The notes under the pieces were generated by a model that did not search any database, was not told where the DNA came from, and was given only the letters and a program-made list of their open reading frames with translations. A stretch of DNA of 64,000 nucleotides, taken from positions 62,001-126,000 of the IMG/VR virus record IMGVR_UViG_3300020198_000887. The stretch is one strand, 5' to 3'. This DNA is from a virus. A program made the position numbers and the translations under genes. Positions 7,528 to 17,436 of this stretch are shown piece by piece (position 1 is the stretch's first letter; each line of letters opens with the position of its first letter).

Positions 7528-7844
7528 AAAATTTCGGGATACAATTACCCGACGAAGTCATTGATGTATGGCCTGCAATTTTTGGCGAGGTAACGCTCAA
7601 TGTGTTACCCGTCAACTATGTAGATGCAGTAGTAATAACCTTCATAGACGGCAGGACTTGGGAAATAGAAATAGCATCGGAATATAATCGCGTCAAAATA
7701 AAAGCATTTCAAGAAGGATTAGCTGAAATTTTTTCATCATACAACGAATACATTGAAACGGTTGATGTAAAACTTGACACAACTAAAATAAGAAAAACCG
7801 TTGAAAAATCTATTAAACGGATGTTACAGAGAATAAAATTATGA
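7524..7844 (+). CDS. Conserved small protein (106 aa)
   Basis: A beta-rich N-terminal half (DVWPAIFGEVTLNVLPVNYV, then VVITFIDGRTWEIEI) and a helical, basic C-terminal end (KTVEKSIKRMLQRIKL). I recall similar proteins in T4-like phages next to structural or nucleotide genes, without a known role. It overlaps both neighbours by four bases (ATGA), including thyX. A nucleic-acid contact by the basic C-terminus is possible but unproven. Confidence 0.7.
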   Translation: MKNFGIQLPDEVIDVWPAIFGEVTLNVLPVNYVDAVVITFIDGRTWEIEIASEYNRVKIKAFQEGLAEIFSSYNEYIETVDVKLDTTKIRKTVEKSIKRMLQRIKL

Positions 7845-8563
7845 CAGTAAAACTAGTATCATATTCACAACCAACAGATGAATTTAAAACAGATGGAATT
7901 GTAAATGCGCAAGATTTAATTGCGTTCTGCGCTAGAGTCAGCAATCCAACAAATCAGTTCAATACAGAAACAAGTGAAAAATTAATAAAATACTTAATTA
8001 ACCATTCACACTGGTCACCGTTGGAAATGGTGAATGCATGCTTAGAAATAAACACAACACGTGATATTGCTAGACAAATATTGCGCCATCGAAGCTTTAG
8101 TTTCCAAGAATTTAGTCAACGGTATGCAGATCCAATACAAGAATTTAATTTTTTAACACGGGATGCTAGATTTCAAGATACCGCCAATAGACAAAACTCA
8201 ATTGAGTTGGATTTATCTAATCCTGAACATCGTGAACTATCCCAACTATGGGTTGAAAAACAACAAAATGTTATTAAAGCAGCGCACGATGCATATCAGT
8301 GGGCTATTTCAAATGACATTGCAAAAGAACAAGCAAGAGCTGTTCTTCCAGAAGGATTAACAGAGAGTCGGTTATATATGAATGGCACTATTCGTTCGTG
8401 GATCCATTTTATTCAAATTAGAACCGATATTACTACACAAAAAGAAAATAGGGAAATCGCATTAGCTTGCGCAAAAGCAATCGCCGCAATTTTTCCATTG
8501 ACTGAAGAGTTTGTGTATAAAAACCAGAACCCCCGCTCCCGCCTGCAAACACTATCAACATAG
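7841..8563 (+). CDS. thyX: Flavin-dependent thymidylate synthase ThyX
   Basis: Makes dTMP from dUMP using FAD, NADPH and methylene-tetrahydrofolate, supplying thymidine for phage DNA. The diagnostic ThyX motif RHRSFSFQEFSQRY lies at residues 82-95 (pattern RHRxxSxxxxSxRY). A second family block lies near LPEGLTESRLYMNGTIRSW. The length of 240 residues is normal for the family. It is the last gene of the plus-strand block and overlaps the preceding gene by four bases. T4 itself uses the unrelated folate-type Td enzyme; ThyX is common in environmental phages. No missing key residue is seen. Confidence 0.95.
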   Translation: MTVKLVSYSQPTDEFKTDGIVNAQDLIAFCARVSNPTNQFNTETSEKLIKYLINHSHWSPLEMVNACLEINTTRDIARQILRHRSFSFQEFSQRYADPIQEFNFLTRDARFQDTANRQNSIELDLSNPEHRELSQLWVEKQQNVIKAAHDAYQWAISNDIAKEQARAVLPEGLTESRLYMNGTIRSWIHFIQIRTDITTQKENREIALACAKAIAAIFPLTEEFVYKNQNPRSRLQTLST

Positions 8564-8617
8564 CAGTTGAAACACCAACTAAAAAATCTTTTTTAGTGTC
8601 TTCAAACGAAAATAATG

Positions 8618-8648
8618 AAAAATGGCAGGGATTGTCCCTGCCATTTTT
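8618..8648. terminator. Bidirectional intrinsic terminator between thyX and the fibre block
   Basis: A perfect 14-bp stem (arms AAAAATGGCAGGGA and TCCCTGCCATTTTT) around TTG. It has T-runs on both strands, so it can stop the plus-strand thyX transcript and the minus-strand fibre transcript that converge here. The 3' arm touches the stop codon of the 2568-aa gene. Confidence 0.9.
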
Positions 8649-11600
8649 TACCACCCACCTCCTCTATTTATGGCTGGACTATATCGGATACGAACGTCTG
8701 CTTGCCCACCGGCACCACCAGCACCAGCGGCAACGGAAGTTGACTTGATGGCGCCACCACCGCCACCACCCGCACCAGGTGTTCCGCCGTGACCTCCATT
8801 AAGAGCCGTTCCGCTACCTCCTGCCCCGCCTACGGATATAGCAGTGGAAGCACCGGTTCCACCTGGTGCTGTCGTCGTATTACTATATACACCACTGAGA
8901 CCATTATTACCGACGGTAGTCGTAACAGTGGCGGACGTATTTACCACCGAGTCGAAGAATCCGTTGCCGCCTGTGCCGCCCGTCCCAGTAGTGTTCGAGC
9001 TTGTCGACCCTCCGGCGTTACCACCAGATGCAAAGATGTCGAGCATAGGGCCCTCGGGGGTCCACACCGATGCCGACCCCCCCGCATTAAGATATGCGTT
9101 TGCACGGCTACTCAGATACGAAGGAGATAATGTTCCATCGACTCTTAAGTCGGCAGACGCAACTCCTCCGGCACCACCGCCACCACCAGATCTAGCGTAA
9201 GTAGATGACCTCCACCCGCCGCTCCCTGCGCCGCCGCCGCCATAAGCATCAATAAGAACCCGCATAATACCTTGAGGAATATTCCATGTTTGGACACTGC
9301 CATACGAAAAGCCTGGTAATGATGATATAAACAGATCACCACTTGGTGGGGTTGCTACAGTAAATGTGCGTGTTATGGATATTCCTGTAAATGTAAATAC
9401 CGCGGAATAGGAGCCAGCATCGTCCGTTTTAAAGGGCGAGTTGGTATTCCGATAATCACCCCCATCAACAGTTAGGGTATACGGACCAAAGACACTACTT
9501 ACACTACTAACTGGATGTATATATGAAACAGTGTATGTCGCATTAGCCAATCCAGAAGTCACCGTCCAGGATAGCGCGTTGCCAACGTGTAATGTTGTTT
9601 GGGATAACGTTACCACTGGGACCGGGGCAGTGACCGTTAATGTTTTCGTAATAACAGCAACAGCCGTTCCATTCGATTTTTTAAATGTAAAAGTAATAGT
9701 GTTTGACCCAATTGCACTTTGGGGGAGTCCTCCAGTAGTCCAAGACCCCGACCCCGTTGCACCAATGCTTATAGGGGACGACACACCACCAGCAGTATTG
9801 TTGATAATCGTGTTGTCATATGACACCGTTCCATTGCTAGGAGCGCTCGCAAATGATATAGTTATTTGATTACCAGCTTGTGCGGAACTCGGCATGGTAA
9901 TAGTTGGTGTTCCATAAACATCTACCAGATTAACTGTGTTGGAACTAGCAAGCGTGGTCGTTCTTGCACTATCAGAATAGATAGTATACTTAACTGTTTC
10001 AGTAGATTCAGATAAATAATCGGCAGCCGCAATAATAGTTAATGCTAATTTTGGGGAATCTTGCTGACTCATAATAAATGACCCAGACATAGCAGCTGTC
10101 CCGGTATCGAAATCTGCGGCAGTTGCCGTCCCAGTTTGTGACCAATAAATCGTTTTATTAACTGGCAAATTTTCAGTAGTTAATGTAAGAGAAAAGGAAT
10201 CTCCTTCATTAATACTAGTATTTGGATAAAGTGATAATGAATAAAATGGTTCAGCATCTGTTGTTACAATATTGCCGCTATATACTGTTGATGTATACAC
10301 AACACCATTAATAGTGGCTGAACTTACTGCAGTCCCACGCCAACTCCGTGATCCAGCATAGCTTGCATTAGCCGCCCACGTTTTTGAAATACTCCCGGTA
10401 CCACCCGTCAAAGTAATAGTGGTTGGCATACCGCCGACAAAATCGGTACTCGACGGCACATAAGTTCCCCCGGAAATAGATGTTGCATTTAATGACGTCG
10501 ATGATTGTGTATTATTCGCACCAGGCGCAGAAAATTCAAACTGTACAGATTGTCCTTCTTTAATAGATGTTGTATTCGCAAGCAATGTTGGCAGAACTGA
10601 TGTTATCGATTGGGATGTTTGTGGTATAGTTACATTATTATAATGTGGGTCAGTTGATGCAAATGCATATGTCACTGTTGCAGTATGCGTACCTAGTTCA
10701 CTAAAATACACGCTTTCAGTAGTCCAGGATCCAGCCGAATCAAGCGAGGCAGTGCCTTTTGTGTCGACAATTCCAGATGGGCGTGTTACCTTCAACGTCG
10801 CCGACCCCAATGATGGGCCATTTGTAACTGTCAGATTAAACATGAATGGTGCTTGGGTAACAGTTGATGGCACAGAGACAGATGGGGTTGGTACTATATT
10901 ATTATAAACAGTCACCGTCGCAGGGGATACCGCTAACCTATTAACTGAGTTAGTTCTATCGGATGCACTCGAATATAATTCTATATTATATGGGGATGCA
11001 TAAGTTGTATACACTGCAGTACTCGAATTTGAAACAGTAATTGTATTTGTTCCACTAGCACCAATCGTAACTGTCCCACTAGTAACCGAAACCAACGATG
11101 ATGGTATGGTACCAGTTAACTTCCAATACAACGTACCCCCCGCATAATTAGCAGTCGTTACCGTATGCGAATAAGAATTATTTTGATATAATGATTGAGC
11201 AGTAGTTGGACCAACGTCAAATGTTGGTATAGGCGTGGTCGAAGTATCCGATATCGCAACGACTGAATTGGTAACAGTAACATTCGGCAATGCAATTGTT
11301 CTTGCGCTATCTTTAAACAGTGCGATAGACAATGTTTCTGCACCTTCAGTCAATAAATCAGCTTTAGCACGTAGTTGTGGTATGTTAGTTTGTGTACCAC
11401 CTGCTGCCAGTGTAATAGAGCCATTTGGTGGGGATGTTTCAGGCGGATTACCAGATGCTGAATATACATATATATCCGCAGTATTACCAGCTGTACCCTG
11501 GGCTTCCCAATAAATAGTTGTACTAGTCGTGATATTACTACCAGCAACATATATTGATATTGTATACTGCCCTTCACTTATTATACCTGGTATACTAGGA

Positions 11601-14600
11601 TGGTCTGTTAGAACATTTAATGTATATGTCGGGGTTTTATCAATAATAGTAGTTTCTACTGTATGTTTTGATACACCCCCAGACACTGCCCTAATAGTAA
11701 AATTTACTGTTTCATTCGATAAATCATTTGTATCACTCAATGTGGTAACATTCCACGTCTGAGACGTCCCAGATTTAACAAATGAATATTCATTACTATT
11801 ACCAGTAGCAGCCAAGGTTGCCCCACCGCTTACTGTATAATCTGTGTTATAGGTTGCTGTACCACTAAAATACAAATACAAGGTTGTATTATCAGCAACA
11901 TCAGTTGATGTAAAGGTAAGTGTTGTACTAGACCCTTCATTTACTGACGATGCAATTGATAATTGATATGTTGGATTTTGTGATGAATCATTAATGTTGA
12001 CCGTTTGGGTTGATTTATCAAGTCCCGCTGTGGTTTCCCGAATAGCCCATGTAATATTTTCAATAGCCCCATCAGTAAAATAATCCTGTACTATCTGAAT
12101 AGTCCAAGTCATTGTTAATGAAGTTACAACAAATGAATAAATACCACCTCCAAGTGATGTCAATGCACCCCCACTTACTGTATAGTCAGTTCCATACGTT
12201 GCTGTACCAGATATGTAAATGTATCTTGTACTATTAACATCAACATTGGTCATAACCAACGTTGCAGTGACGGTTGATGGTTCATTTTGATTGGTGTTGT
12301 TAGCACTAACCCCTGATACCGAGAATGCCAATGTATAAACTCCTGGCAGTGAAGTATCTACCAAATTAATAGACTTTGACCCCTTACCAGAACCAGTAGC
12401 ATCAGTAATAGATAACGTTATAGTTTCAGGATTCGTTTCTAATAAATGGTCATTGGCAGTGGCTATGGTCCACGACATTATCGAAGATTTAGTAAATGAC
12501 AAATTATTACCAGATACACTCAAGGTTGGGGAACCAGAAATTGTATAATCAGTCCCATATGTCGCAGTTCCGCCAACAACCATGGTAAGTGAGGTACCAT
12601 TATCAACATCAGTTGTCACCAATGTTAATGTATTATTAGTGTTTTCATCTATTGAATTATTAACAGTGAATATATATGTTGGGTCTTGTGAGGTGTCAAT
12701 TACCGTTATACTAGATGAATTATTGACATACGTCGCATTGTTATCTAATGACAATCGCACCCTAAATGATTTTCCACCACCTGTCTTGTGGTCATTCTTC
12801 AATCCAATTGGTATTGTATATGCAGTGTTTGCCCACGTAAATGACCCAGAAGTTGATGTACTGAAATCACTTGCAACTAGACCACCAAACATTTCTACAC
12901 TCCACCATATAGTAACGGTAGTAGTGTTATTACTAGTAACTGTGAAATCAATGCTACTTCCTTCACTAAGTGAAGTAACCCCAGTTGGTGGTTTTACCGC
13001 ATATGTATTTAATGAAGTATCTAAAATAGAAATAGTAACACTGTCGGTTCCAGCTTGTTGTGTACATACAGCATCAGTATATATTCGTACAGTAAATGAT
13101 TCTGCTCCCTCTGTTAACTCATCCGCGTTCGCTGTTATAACAAAGGATTTAGTATTAGTGTTAATAATAAACGAACCAGTTGTGGTATTTACCCCCTGGT
13201 ATATTAAGTCATTGGCTGTTATGTTATTACCGGTTGCTTTCCAATACAATGTGGTACCATCATCTACATCTGTGGTATTTACAGTGAATGTTGCGGTATA
13301 ATTATTTTCAGTTAAGGTAGAAGTACTCCCGGTGTAGTTGGTTACCCCGGATAATTGATAGGTTGGGGTTAACGATGTATCTGTGATATTTACAGTTCCC
13401 GTTGCTTTTGATATCCCACCAGCCGTTTGTGTTATATTCCAAATAATAGATTCGGCAACGGTTGATTCAGTTACCTTGTCAGTCAAAATAGTCACAGTCC
13501 ACACCATAGAATTACTAATCTGGAATGATGCCCCATTCGTTGAGAATATATCCCCAGTTAGTTGTGGGCCACCACTAATTGTATAATCAGCAGCGGTAGC
13601 TGTGCCACTTGCTTTTAAGTACATGGTTGTAATATTTGGATTACCACTGGTAGTGCTCCCAGCCGCAGCAGATATTTGAAAAGTTGCGGTAAAAGTTTTA
13701 CTAGTGGTTTCATTAATCCCAGTGGATGGGGAGAATAATAAAGAATAAACAGGATCTTTAGAAGTATCAGAAACTGTAACAGTAGATGATGTTCCAACCA
13801 CCGACCCATCCGACAGTTTTAACCGTAATTCAAATGATTTACCTGAATTAGTGGTATAATCATTAATTAATGTTATTGGAATAATACCAACGCCAGCTGA
13901 ACTTATAGTTATCGGGCCACCTGATGTAACACCGTTATAAAAATCTGTTGGTGAATTACTACCAACGATATCCCAATATAAAGACTCTACAATATTAGTT
14001 GTAACATCAAAGGTCACACTACTACCCTCATCTACTGAAGAAGAACGTGGTACTATAGTATAACTTGGTTGGGTGATAGATACTGTTGGACTTGGGTTGC
14101 CTAATAAAGTAGTATAACCAGCATCAGCATATAATTGAATATTAAAACTATCATTTGGTTCAGAAATAGTATCTAATATTAATGTTTTTGTAAATGAATA
14201 AGTCCCGTCATTTAACAATGTAAATGATCCAGTCAATCCCCCTGGATTAAAATCACTACTAGTTATTGTCCCAGACACATTATTTATTTTCCAATATAAT
14301 GTAGTCGATAATGGATTTTGAATATCCGTTGTTGTCACTGATATTGTAACATTTCTACTTTCTGCTATATTAATTGCAGATGATGACGCATTGATTAATA
14401 CAGTATAAGTAGGTGCTGACCTTGCTTGAACAGTAATATCTTGTACAAATGATGAATAAGTTGACCGTGATATAACAACTCTAATAACCGAGGTGGAATT
14501 TGGAAAATTAATAGCCAAATCTGTTGATGTTATTCCATTCGTCTCGATGGTATAGGTACCAGTTGATGCACCAACAAATGTTGCATCACCAGATTGTGTC

Positions 14601-16354
14601 GTTACGGTATATGTGTATGTTCCAGCAGTGTTAATTCCCAATAACCCAAATGTAATATACCGTTGGTTATTAATATTAACCCCAGCATAAATTGCTGTAC
14701 CATTAATTGGAGTCATTGATGTATCAATGATAGTTACGTCGGATGAGGTATGCAACAATGTGCCACCTTGTGATGACCACACGCGTAATTTAAAAAATTC
14801 ATTGCCTTCAGATAAAAAATCATTTGTTATTAATTTTGTAAAGGTAGTTTTTGTATTATAGAAAGTCCCAGTGCCAGTCACAATAGTCCTGGTAGTTGTA
14901 CTCAATATTGCTGTTCCTGACATGGTAGTTGTTATGTCGCTTGACCCAAACCCTGGACTGGCCGACCCAATCATTTCCCAATACACCACATTATTTTGTG
15001 AGTTGACATATGTTGATGTTATGGTTATTGTTATAGTATCGCCTTCGTTATATGAATACGCGTTTGGTGTAATGGAATAGACAGCATTTGGCGTTATCGA
15101 GGTATCTGATATCATCACACCTGTCTGCCCAGTGTGCAGTACTATTCCACCTGATAATATTCTAAGATAAAATGTTTCATCACCTTCTGTTTCAAAATCT
15201 TCTTTTAATATTTTAGTAACAGTAAACATCCCATTAGAAAGTTGGGATGTTCCAGACATACCATTGGTATCTTTAAAATCGGTATCTGTTATATAATCAC
15301 CATGTATATCCCACGAAATCAAGGCATTTGGGTCAACTAATCTACTAATTTGTGTGGTGAATGTAACAGTATTATCAATCGTTTCATCAACCAAAAGTTG
15401 ACTAGGGGTAATAGAATATATGACATTTTGATTACCAGTAGTCTCGAATCCATATTGAACTGCCGTTAATGCAGCCACATTTACATTGACCCCATATGGA
15501 CGATCTTGACGTACTATACTACTCAAAGTTCCGTCCATACTTAAATCAAGATTTGCTGAATATAAATCTGAAAAATAAATGGATAAAATTAATTGGGATG
15601 CCGCAGTATTTCGTCTAGCATATACATAATACCGATTTACTGAATATGTTCCGCTAAATACTTTTTGAAATACTAATTGATCCGATGTAGTTAGATCAAA
15701 CCACCCTATACTAGAACCGGTCCCGGCGCCGGTACAACTAGTATGGGTGTAGTCAAATAATATATCACCAATTTCAGACAAATGTGTAGTCCACGAACTG
15801 TTTTTTTCCGAGGTAGTCGTTCCGCCTGTTCTTCCAGCAGATATTCTTAGTTTACCACCAGCATTAAAAAAATACCTAAGGTTAGCAGCTGAACCATCCC
15901 CACTTGATGCCCCAGATATTGTTACGGTATGTATCACACTGTCATTCCAAGCGGTAGTTCTAGTACCAGCGATTAAGCTTTCAGTATTATATTGACTCAA
16001 TGGGGCATTGATATTTCTGTTTGCAAATAACGAGCTTGCAAAACTGGCATATCCTGATATTAAACTAGAAGTTACAACATCACCTTGTACAAATGATGGT
16101 ACGTTGGCTGCTTCTGAAGTTCCTGTTTGATGTTGTATTATTTTTAATAAATCATTTCGTAAATTGTTCCAATGGTCATATGTAATTGTTGCATCCACCG
16201 CAATTTGACTACTTGACAATATTTGTCCATATCCAAATGTTTCATCCTGTAAGTTGGTTGTTGGGTTCGTTCCCCCAGAACCCAACACCGCTGAAACATT
16301 TTTTTGAATACTATTATAGTCCGATGCTATAATTAAAGATCCTTGTCCTATCAT
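8648..16354 (-). CDS. Giant Calx-beta repeat adhesin with glycine-rich tip (2568 aa)
   Basis: Putative virion fibre/adhesin. Residues 1 to about 290 are an N-terminal module homologous to that of the 2205-aa protein in this cluster (shared ASDYNSIQ/ITEYNLIQ, GYGQ, DHWNNLR/DQWNVLR, RQHQTG/IQHQTG, FNAGG). From about 305 to 2340 comes a series of roughly 90-110-residue beta domains, most Calx-beta-like (EGSS..F.V.T..V...TLYW...G...DF, then DTS at each domain end), with a few Ig-like ones. Residues about 2345-2568 are a glycine-rich domain (AYGGGGAGSGG and many similar runs), like the sugar- or receptor-binding tips of other phage fibres. Acidic DTS/DD positions suggest calcium-stabilised rods. 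The start has an AAAGGAT ribosome site. A weak late-promoter-like CATAAATG box (16383-16390) lies upstream. Confidence 0.8.
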   Translation of the reverse strand: MIGQGSLIIASDYNSIQKNVSAVLGSGGTNPTTNLQDETFGYGQILSSSQIAVDATITYDHWNNLRNDLLKIIQHQTGTSEAANVPSFVQGDVVTSSLISGYASFASSLFANRNINAPLSQYNTESLIAGTRTTAWNDSVIHTVTISGASSGDGSAANLRYFFNAGGKLRISAGRTGGTTTSEKNSSWTTHLSEIGDILFDYTHTSCTGAGTGSSIGWFDLTTSDQLVFQKVFSGTYSVNRYYVYARRNTAASQLILSIYFSDLYSANLDLSMDGTLSSIVRQDRPYGVNVNVAALTAVQYGFETTGNQNVIYSITPSQLLVDETIDNTVTFTTQISRLVDPNALISWDIHGDYITDTDFKDTNGMSGTSQLSNGMFTVTKILKEDFETEGDETFYLRILSGGIVLHTGQTGVMISDTSITPNAVYSITPNAYSYNEGDTITITITSTYVNSQNNVVYWEMIGSASPGFGSSDITTTMSGTAILSTTTRTIVTGTGTFYNTKTTFTKLITNDFLSEGNEFFKLRVWSSQGGTLLHTSSDVTIIDTSMTPINGTAIYAGVNINNQRYITFGLLGINTAGTYTYTVTTQSGDATFVGASTGTYTIETNGITSTDLAINFPNSTSVIRVVISRSTYSSFVQDITVQARSAPTYTVLINASSSAINIAESRNVTISVTTTDIQNPLSTTLYWKINNVSGTITSSDFNPGGLTGSFTLLNDGTYSFTKTLILDTISEPNDSFNIQLYADAGYTTLLGNPSPTVSITQPSYTIVPRSSSVDEGSSVTFDVTTNIVESLYWDIVGSNSPTDFYNGVTSGGPITISSAGVGIIPITLINDYTTNSGKSFELRLKLSDGSVVGTSSTVTVSDTSKDPVYSLLFSPSTGINETTSKTFTATFQISAAAGSTTSGNPNITTMYLKASGTATAADYTISGGPQLTGDIFSTNGASFQISNSMVWTVTILTDKVTESTVAESIIWNITQTAGGISKATGTVNITDTSLTPTYQLSGVTNYTGSTSTLTENNYTATFTVNTTDVDDGTTLYWKATGNNITANDLIYQGVNTTTGSFIINTNTKSFVITANADELTEGAESFTVRIYTDAVCTQQAGTDSVTISILDTSLNTYAVKPPTGVTSLSEGSSIDFTVTSNNTTTVTIWWSVEMFGGLVASDFSTSTSGSFTWANTAYTIPIGLKNDHKTGGGKSFRVRLSLDNNATYVNNSSSITVIDTSQDPTYIFTVNNSIDENTNNTLTLVTTDVDNGTSLTMVVGGTATYGTDYTISGSPTLSVSGNNLSFTKSSIMSWTIATANDHLLETNPETITLSITDATGSGKGSKSINLVDTSLPGVYTLAFSVSGVSANNTNQNEPSTVTATLVMTNVDVNSTRYIYISGTATYGTDYTVSGGALTSLGGGIYSFVVTSLTMTWTIQIVQDYFTDGAIENITWAIRETTAGLDKSTQTVNINDSSQNPTYQLSIASSVNEGSSTTLTFTSTDVADNTTLYLYFSGTATYNTDYTVSGGATLAATGNSNEYSFVKSGTSQTWNVTTLSDTNDLSNETVNFTIRAVSGGVSKHTVETTIIDKTPTYTLNVLTDHPSIPGIISEGQYTISIYVAGSNITTSTTIYWEAQGTAGNTADIYVYSASGNPPETSPPNGSITLAAGGTQTNIPQLRAKADLLTEGAETLSIALFKDSARTIALPNVTVTNSVVAISDTSTTPIPTFDVGPTTAQSLYQNNSYSHTVTTANYAGGTLYWKLTGTIPSSLVSVTSGTVTIGASGTNTITVSNSSTAVYTTYASPYNIELYSSASDRTNSVNRLAVSPATVTVYNNIVPTPSVSVPSTVTQAPFMFNLTVTNGPSLGSATLKVTRPSGIVDTKGTASLDSAGSWTTESVYFSELGTHTATVTYAFASTDPHYNNVTIPQTSQSITSVLPTLLANTTSIKEGQSVQFEFSAPGANNTQSSTSLNATSISGGTYVPSSTDFVGGMPTTITLTGGTGSISKTWAANASYAGSRSWRGTAVSSATINGVVYTSTVYSGNIVTTDAEPFYSLSLYPNTSINEGDSFSLTLTTENLPVNKTIYWSQTGTATAADFDTGTAAMSGSFIMSQQDSPKLALTIIAAADYLSESTETVKYTIYSDSARTTTLASSNTVNLVDVYGTPTITMPSSAQAGNQITISFASAPSNGTVSYDNTIINNTAGGVSSPISIGATGSGSWTTGGLPQSAIGSNTITFTFKKSNGTAVAVITKTLTVTAPVPVVTLSQTTLHVGNALSWTVTSGLANATYTVSYIHPVSSVSSVFGPYTLTVDGGDYRNTNSPFKTDDAGSYSAVFTFTGISITRTFTVATPPSGDLFISSLPGFSYGSVQTWNIPQGIMRVLIDAYGGGGAGSGGWRSSTYARSGGGGGAGGVASADLRVDGTLSPSYLSSRANAYLNAGGSASVWTPEGPMLDIFASGGNAGGSTSSNTTGTGGTGGNGFFDSVVNTSATVTTTVGNNGLSGVYSNTTTAPGGTGASTAISVGGAGGSGTALNGGHGGTPGAGGGGGGAIKSTSVAAGAGGAGGQADVRIRYSPAINRGGGW
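9337..15442 (-). repeat. Array of Calx-beta/Ig-like coding repeats
   Basis: About 16-18 tandem beta domains of roughly 300 bases each within the 2568-aa gene. They are recognisable from the recurring LYW or YYW core, TATYGTDYT-type segments and a DTS domain boundary. They are diverged at the DNA level, so this is an old protein-domain array rather than a recent tandem duplication. Boundaries are approximate. Confidence 0.65.
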
Positions 16355-16494
16355 TACATATCCTTTTACGAAAATCCAAATCCATTTATGTTATAACTAA
16401 TGTATAACCATCTATTGTAGTTCACATGCAGTTCGTCACTAAAACTGGCTTGCTATTAATATTTAATGACTCGCATATTGCCTAGTATTAATCC

Positions 16495-16515
16495 GACTAA
16501 TTTCTGAAATTAGTC
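16495..16515 (-). terminator. Hairpin at the stop codon of the oxygenase-like gene
   Basis: GACTAATTT, a 3-base loop and AAATTAGTC make a perfect 9-bp stem that includes the stop codon of the 203-aa gene. There is no strong T-run in the minus-strand reading direction, so it is at best a weak terminator or a message-stabilising hairpin. The 155-base gap 16355-16509 holds nothing else I can support except a weak late-promoter-like box. Confidence 0.4.
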
Positions 16516-17121
16516 CAACCTAAACCCGAAACTAATGCGTGGAGCATTAGGTGAATATACACAATGCCAGAAATAACTAGAATTGGTTATTTCAAACAAT
16601 CTAACAGTCCATCCTTTATTATCCCAATCCGTTACAATAGTTTTTGTTTCGTCGTCTGACTTTATATATTTAAAATATGACCCATTTTCAATAGGTGAAT
16701 ACGCAATATATAACCGATAACACGGTGCATTGCTATTAGTGTGCCACCCCATAAATCCACCCTTCGGGTATAAAAAATTACCACTCGGTGAACGTACTTT
16801 TAATCCAGTAACTGTCTCAACATATTCCATTAGTTGTTTAGTTATTGCAACAGGTGGGAATGATATTTCGCTTAACTTAGACACTACATTAACATCAAGT
16901 ATAGATTTTCGCCAATTAAGAGAATTTAAATCATGATTCAATATAAACTCGTCGCTCACACCAGGATAAGTTTGGTCAGTTGGGTCACACAATACCCTTG
17001 AAAATTCATACTCAGTTGAATCATGTGTCGGATTTATATAAAAAATAGGTCTTGATAATACATCATCCACATAGGCAGTTAATGCAGTTTCTAATTCACC
17101 TGTCAATTGATATTTTTTCAT
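16510..17121 (-). CDS. 2OG-Fe(II) oxygenase-like protein (203 aa)
   Basis: The C-terminal half looks like a double-stranded beta-helix oxygenase. It has GGFMGWHTNSN (H127, T128, N129), a strand-rich middle, and FWHCVYSPNAPRISFGFRL with H186 and R195 in the positions of the distal His and the 2-oxoglutarate-binding Arg. The usual iron triad is HxD...H; here the acid position is Asn129, so either the metal site is altered or the enzyme is inactive. Such enzymes hydroxylate proteins, nucleic acids or small molecules. It lies between two giant fibre genes and overlaps the next small gene by four bases. The oxygenase call rests on motif order and I am moderately sure. Confidence 0.55.
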   Translation of the reverse strand: MKKYQLTGELETALTAYVDDVLSRPIFYINPTHDSTEYEFSRVLCDPTDQTYPGVSDEFILNHDLNSLNWRKSILDVNVVSKLSEISFPPVAITKQLMEYVETVTGLKVRSPSGNFLYPKGGFMGWHTNSNAPCYRLYIAYSPIENGSYFKYIKSDDETKTIVTDWDNKGWTVRLFEITNSSYFWHCVYSPNAPRISFGFRLD

Positions 17122-17435
17122 AATGCTACTTCCTCCACTGCATCCAGCGGGGTATCAGGATTTATAATCTTGTATAATTCTGAATCAACCCTATACGGGT
17201 TTGAATTATACTGTTCTTGCAATTTATTCCATAAATCATGAATGAGTTCGTCGGTTGGCTGTCCTATATTTGTTATTCTCCACTCAACAATGGCGGCATC
17301 TGAATTATATATGTATTGTCTCCCATCTGGTGCCAATGTTACCGTACAAGAAATAATCACATCACTCCCAATACGAATATTTTTATATTTACGTTCTAAA
17401 ACGTATGAAAGTTGGTCTAAAGTTAAAGTTGTCAT
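17118..17435 (-). CDS. Small fibre-cluster protein (105 aa), possible XkdW-like tail protein
   Basis: A short protein with the pattern AAIVEWRITNIGQPTDELI. The EW...QPT-E signature recalls small tail-fibre-associated or XkdW-like proteins in many phages, often chaperones or accessory factors of fibres. That is a weak resemblance from memory. It sits one base from the 2205-aa fibre gene and overlaps the oxygenase-like gene (ATGA), so it is translated together with both. A role in folding or assembling the giant fibre is a reasonable guess from position. Confidence 0.6.
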   Translation of the reverse strand: MTTLTLDQLSYVLERKYKNIRIGSDVIISCTVTLAPDGRQYIYNSDAAIVEWRITNIGQPTDELIHDLWNKLQEQYNSNPYRVDSELYKIINPDTPLDAVEEVAL

Positions 17436-17436
17436 G

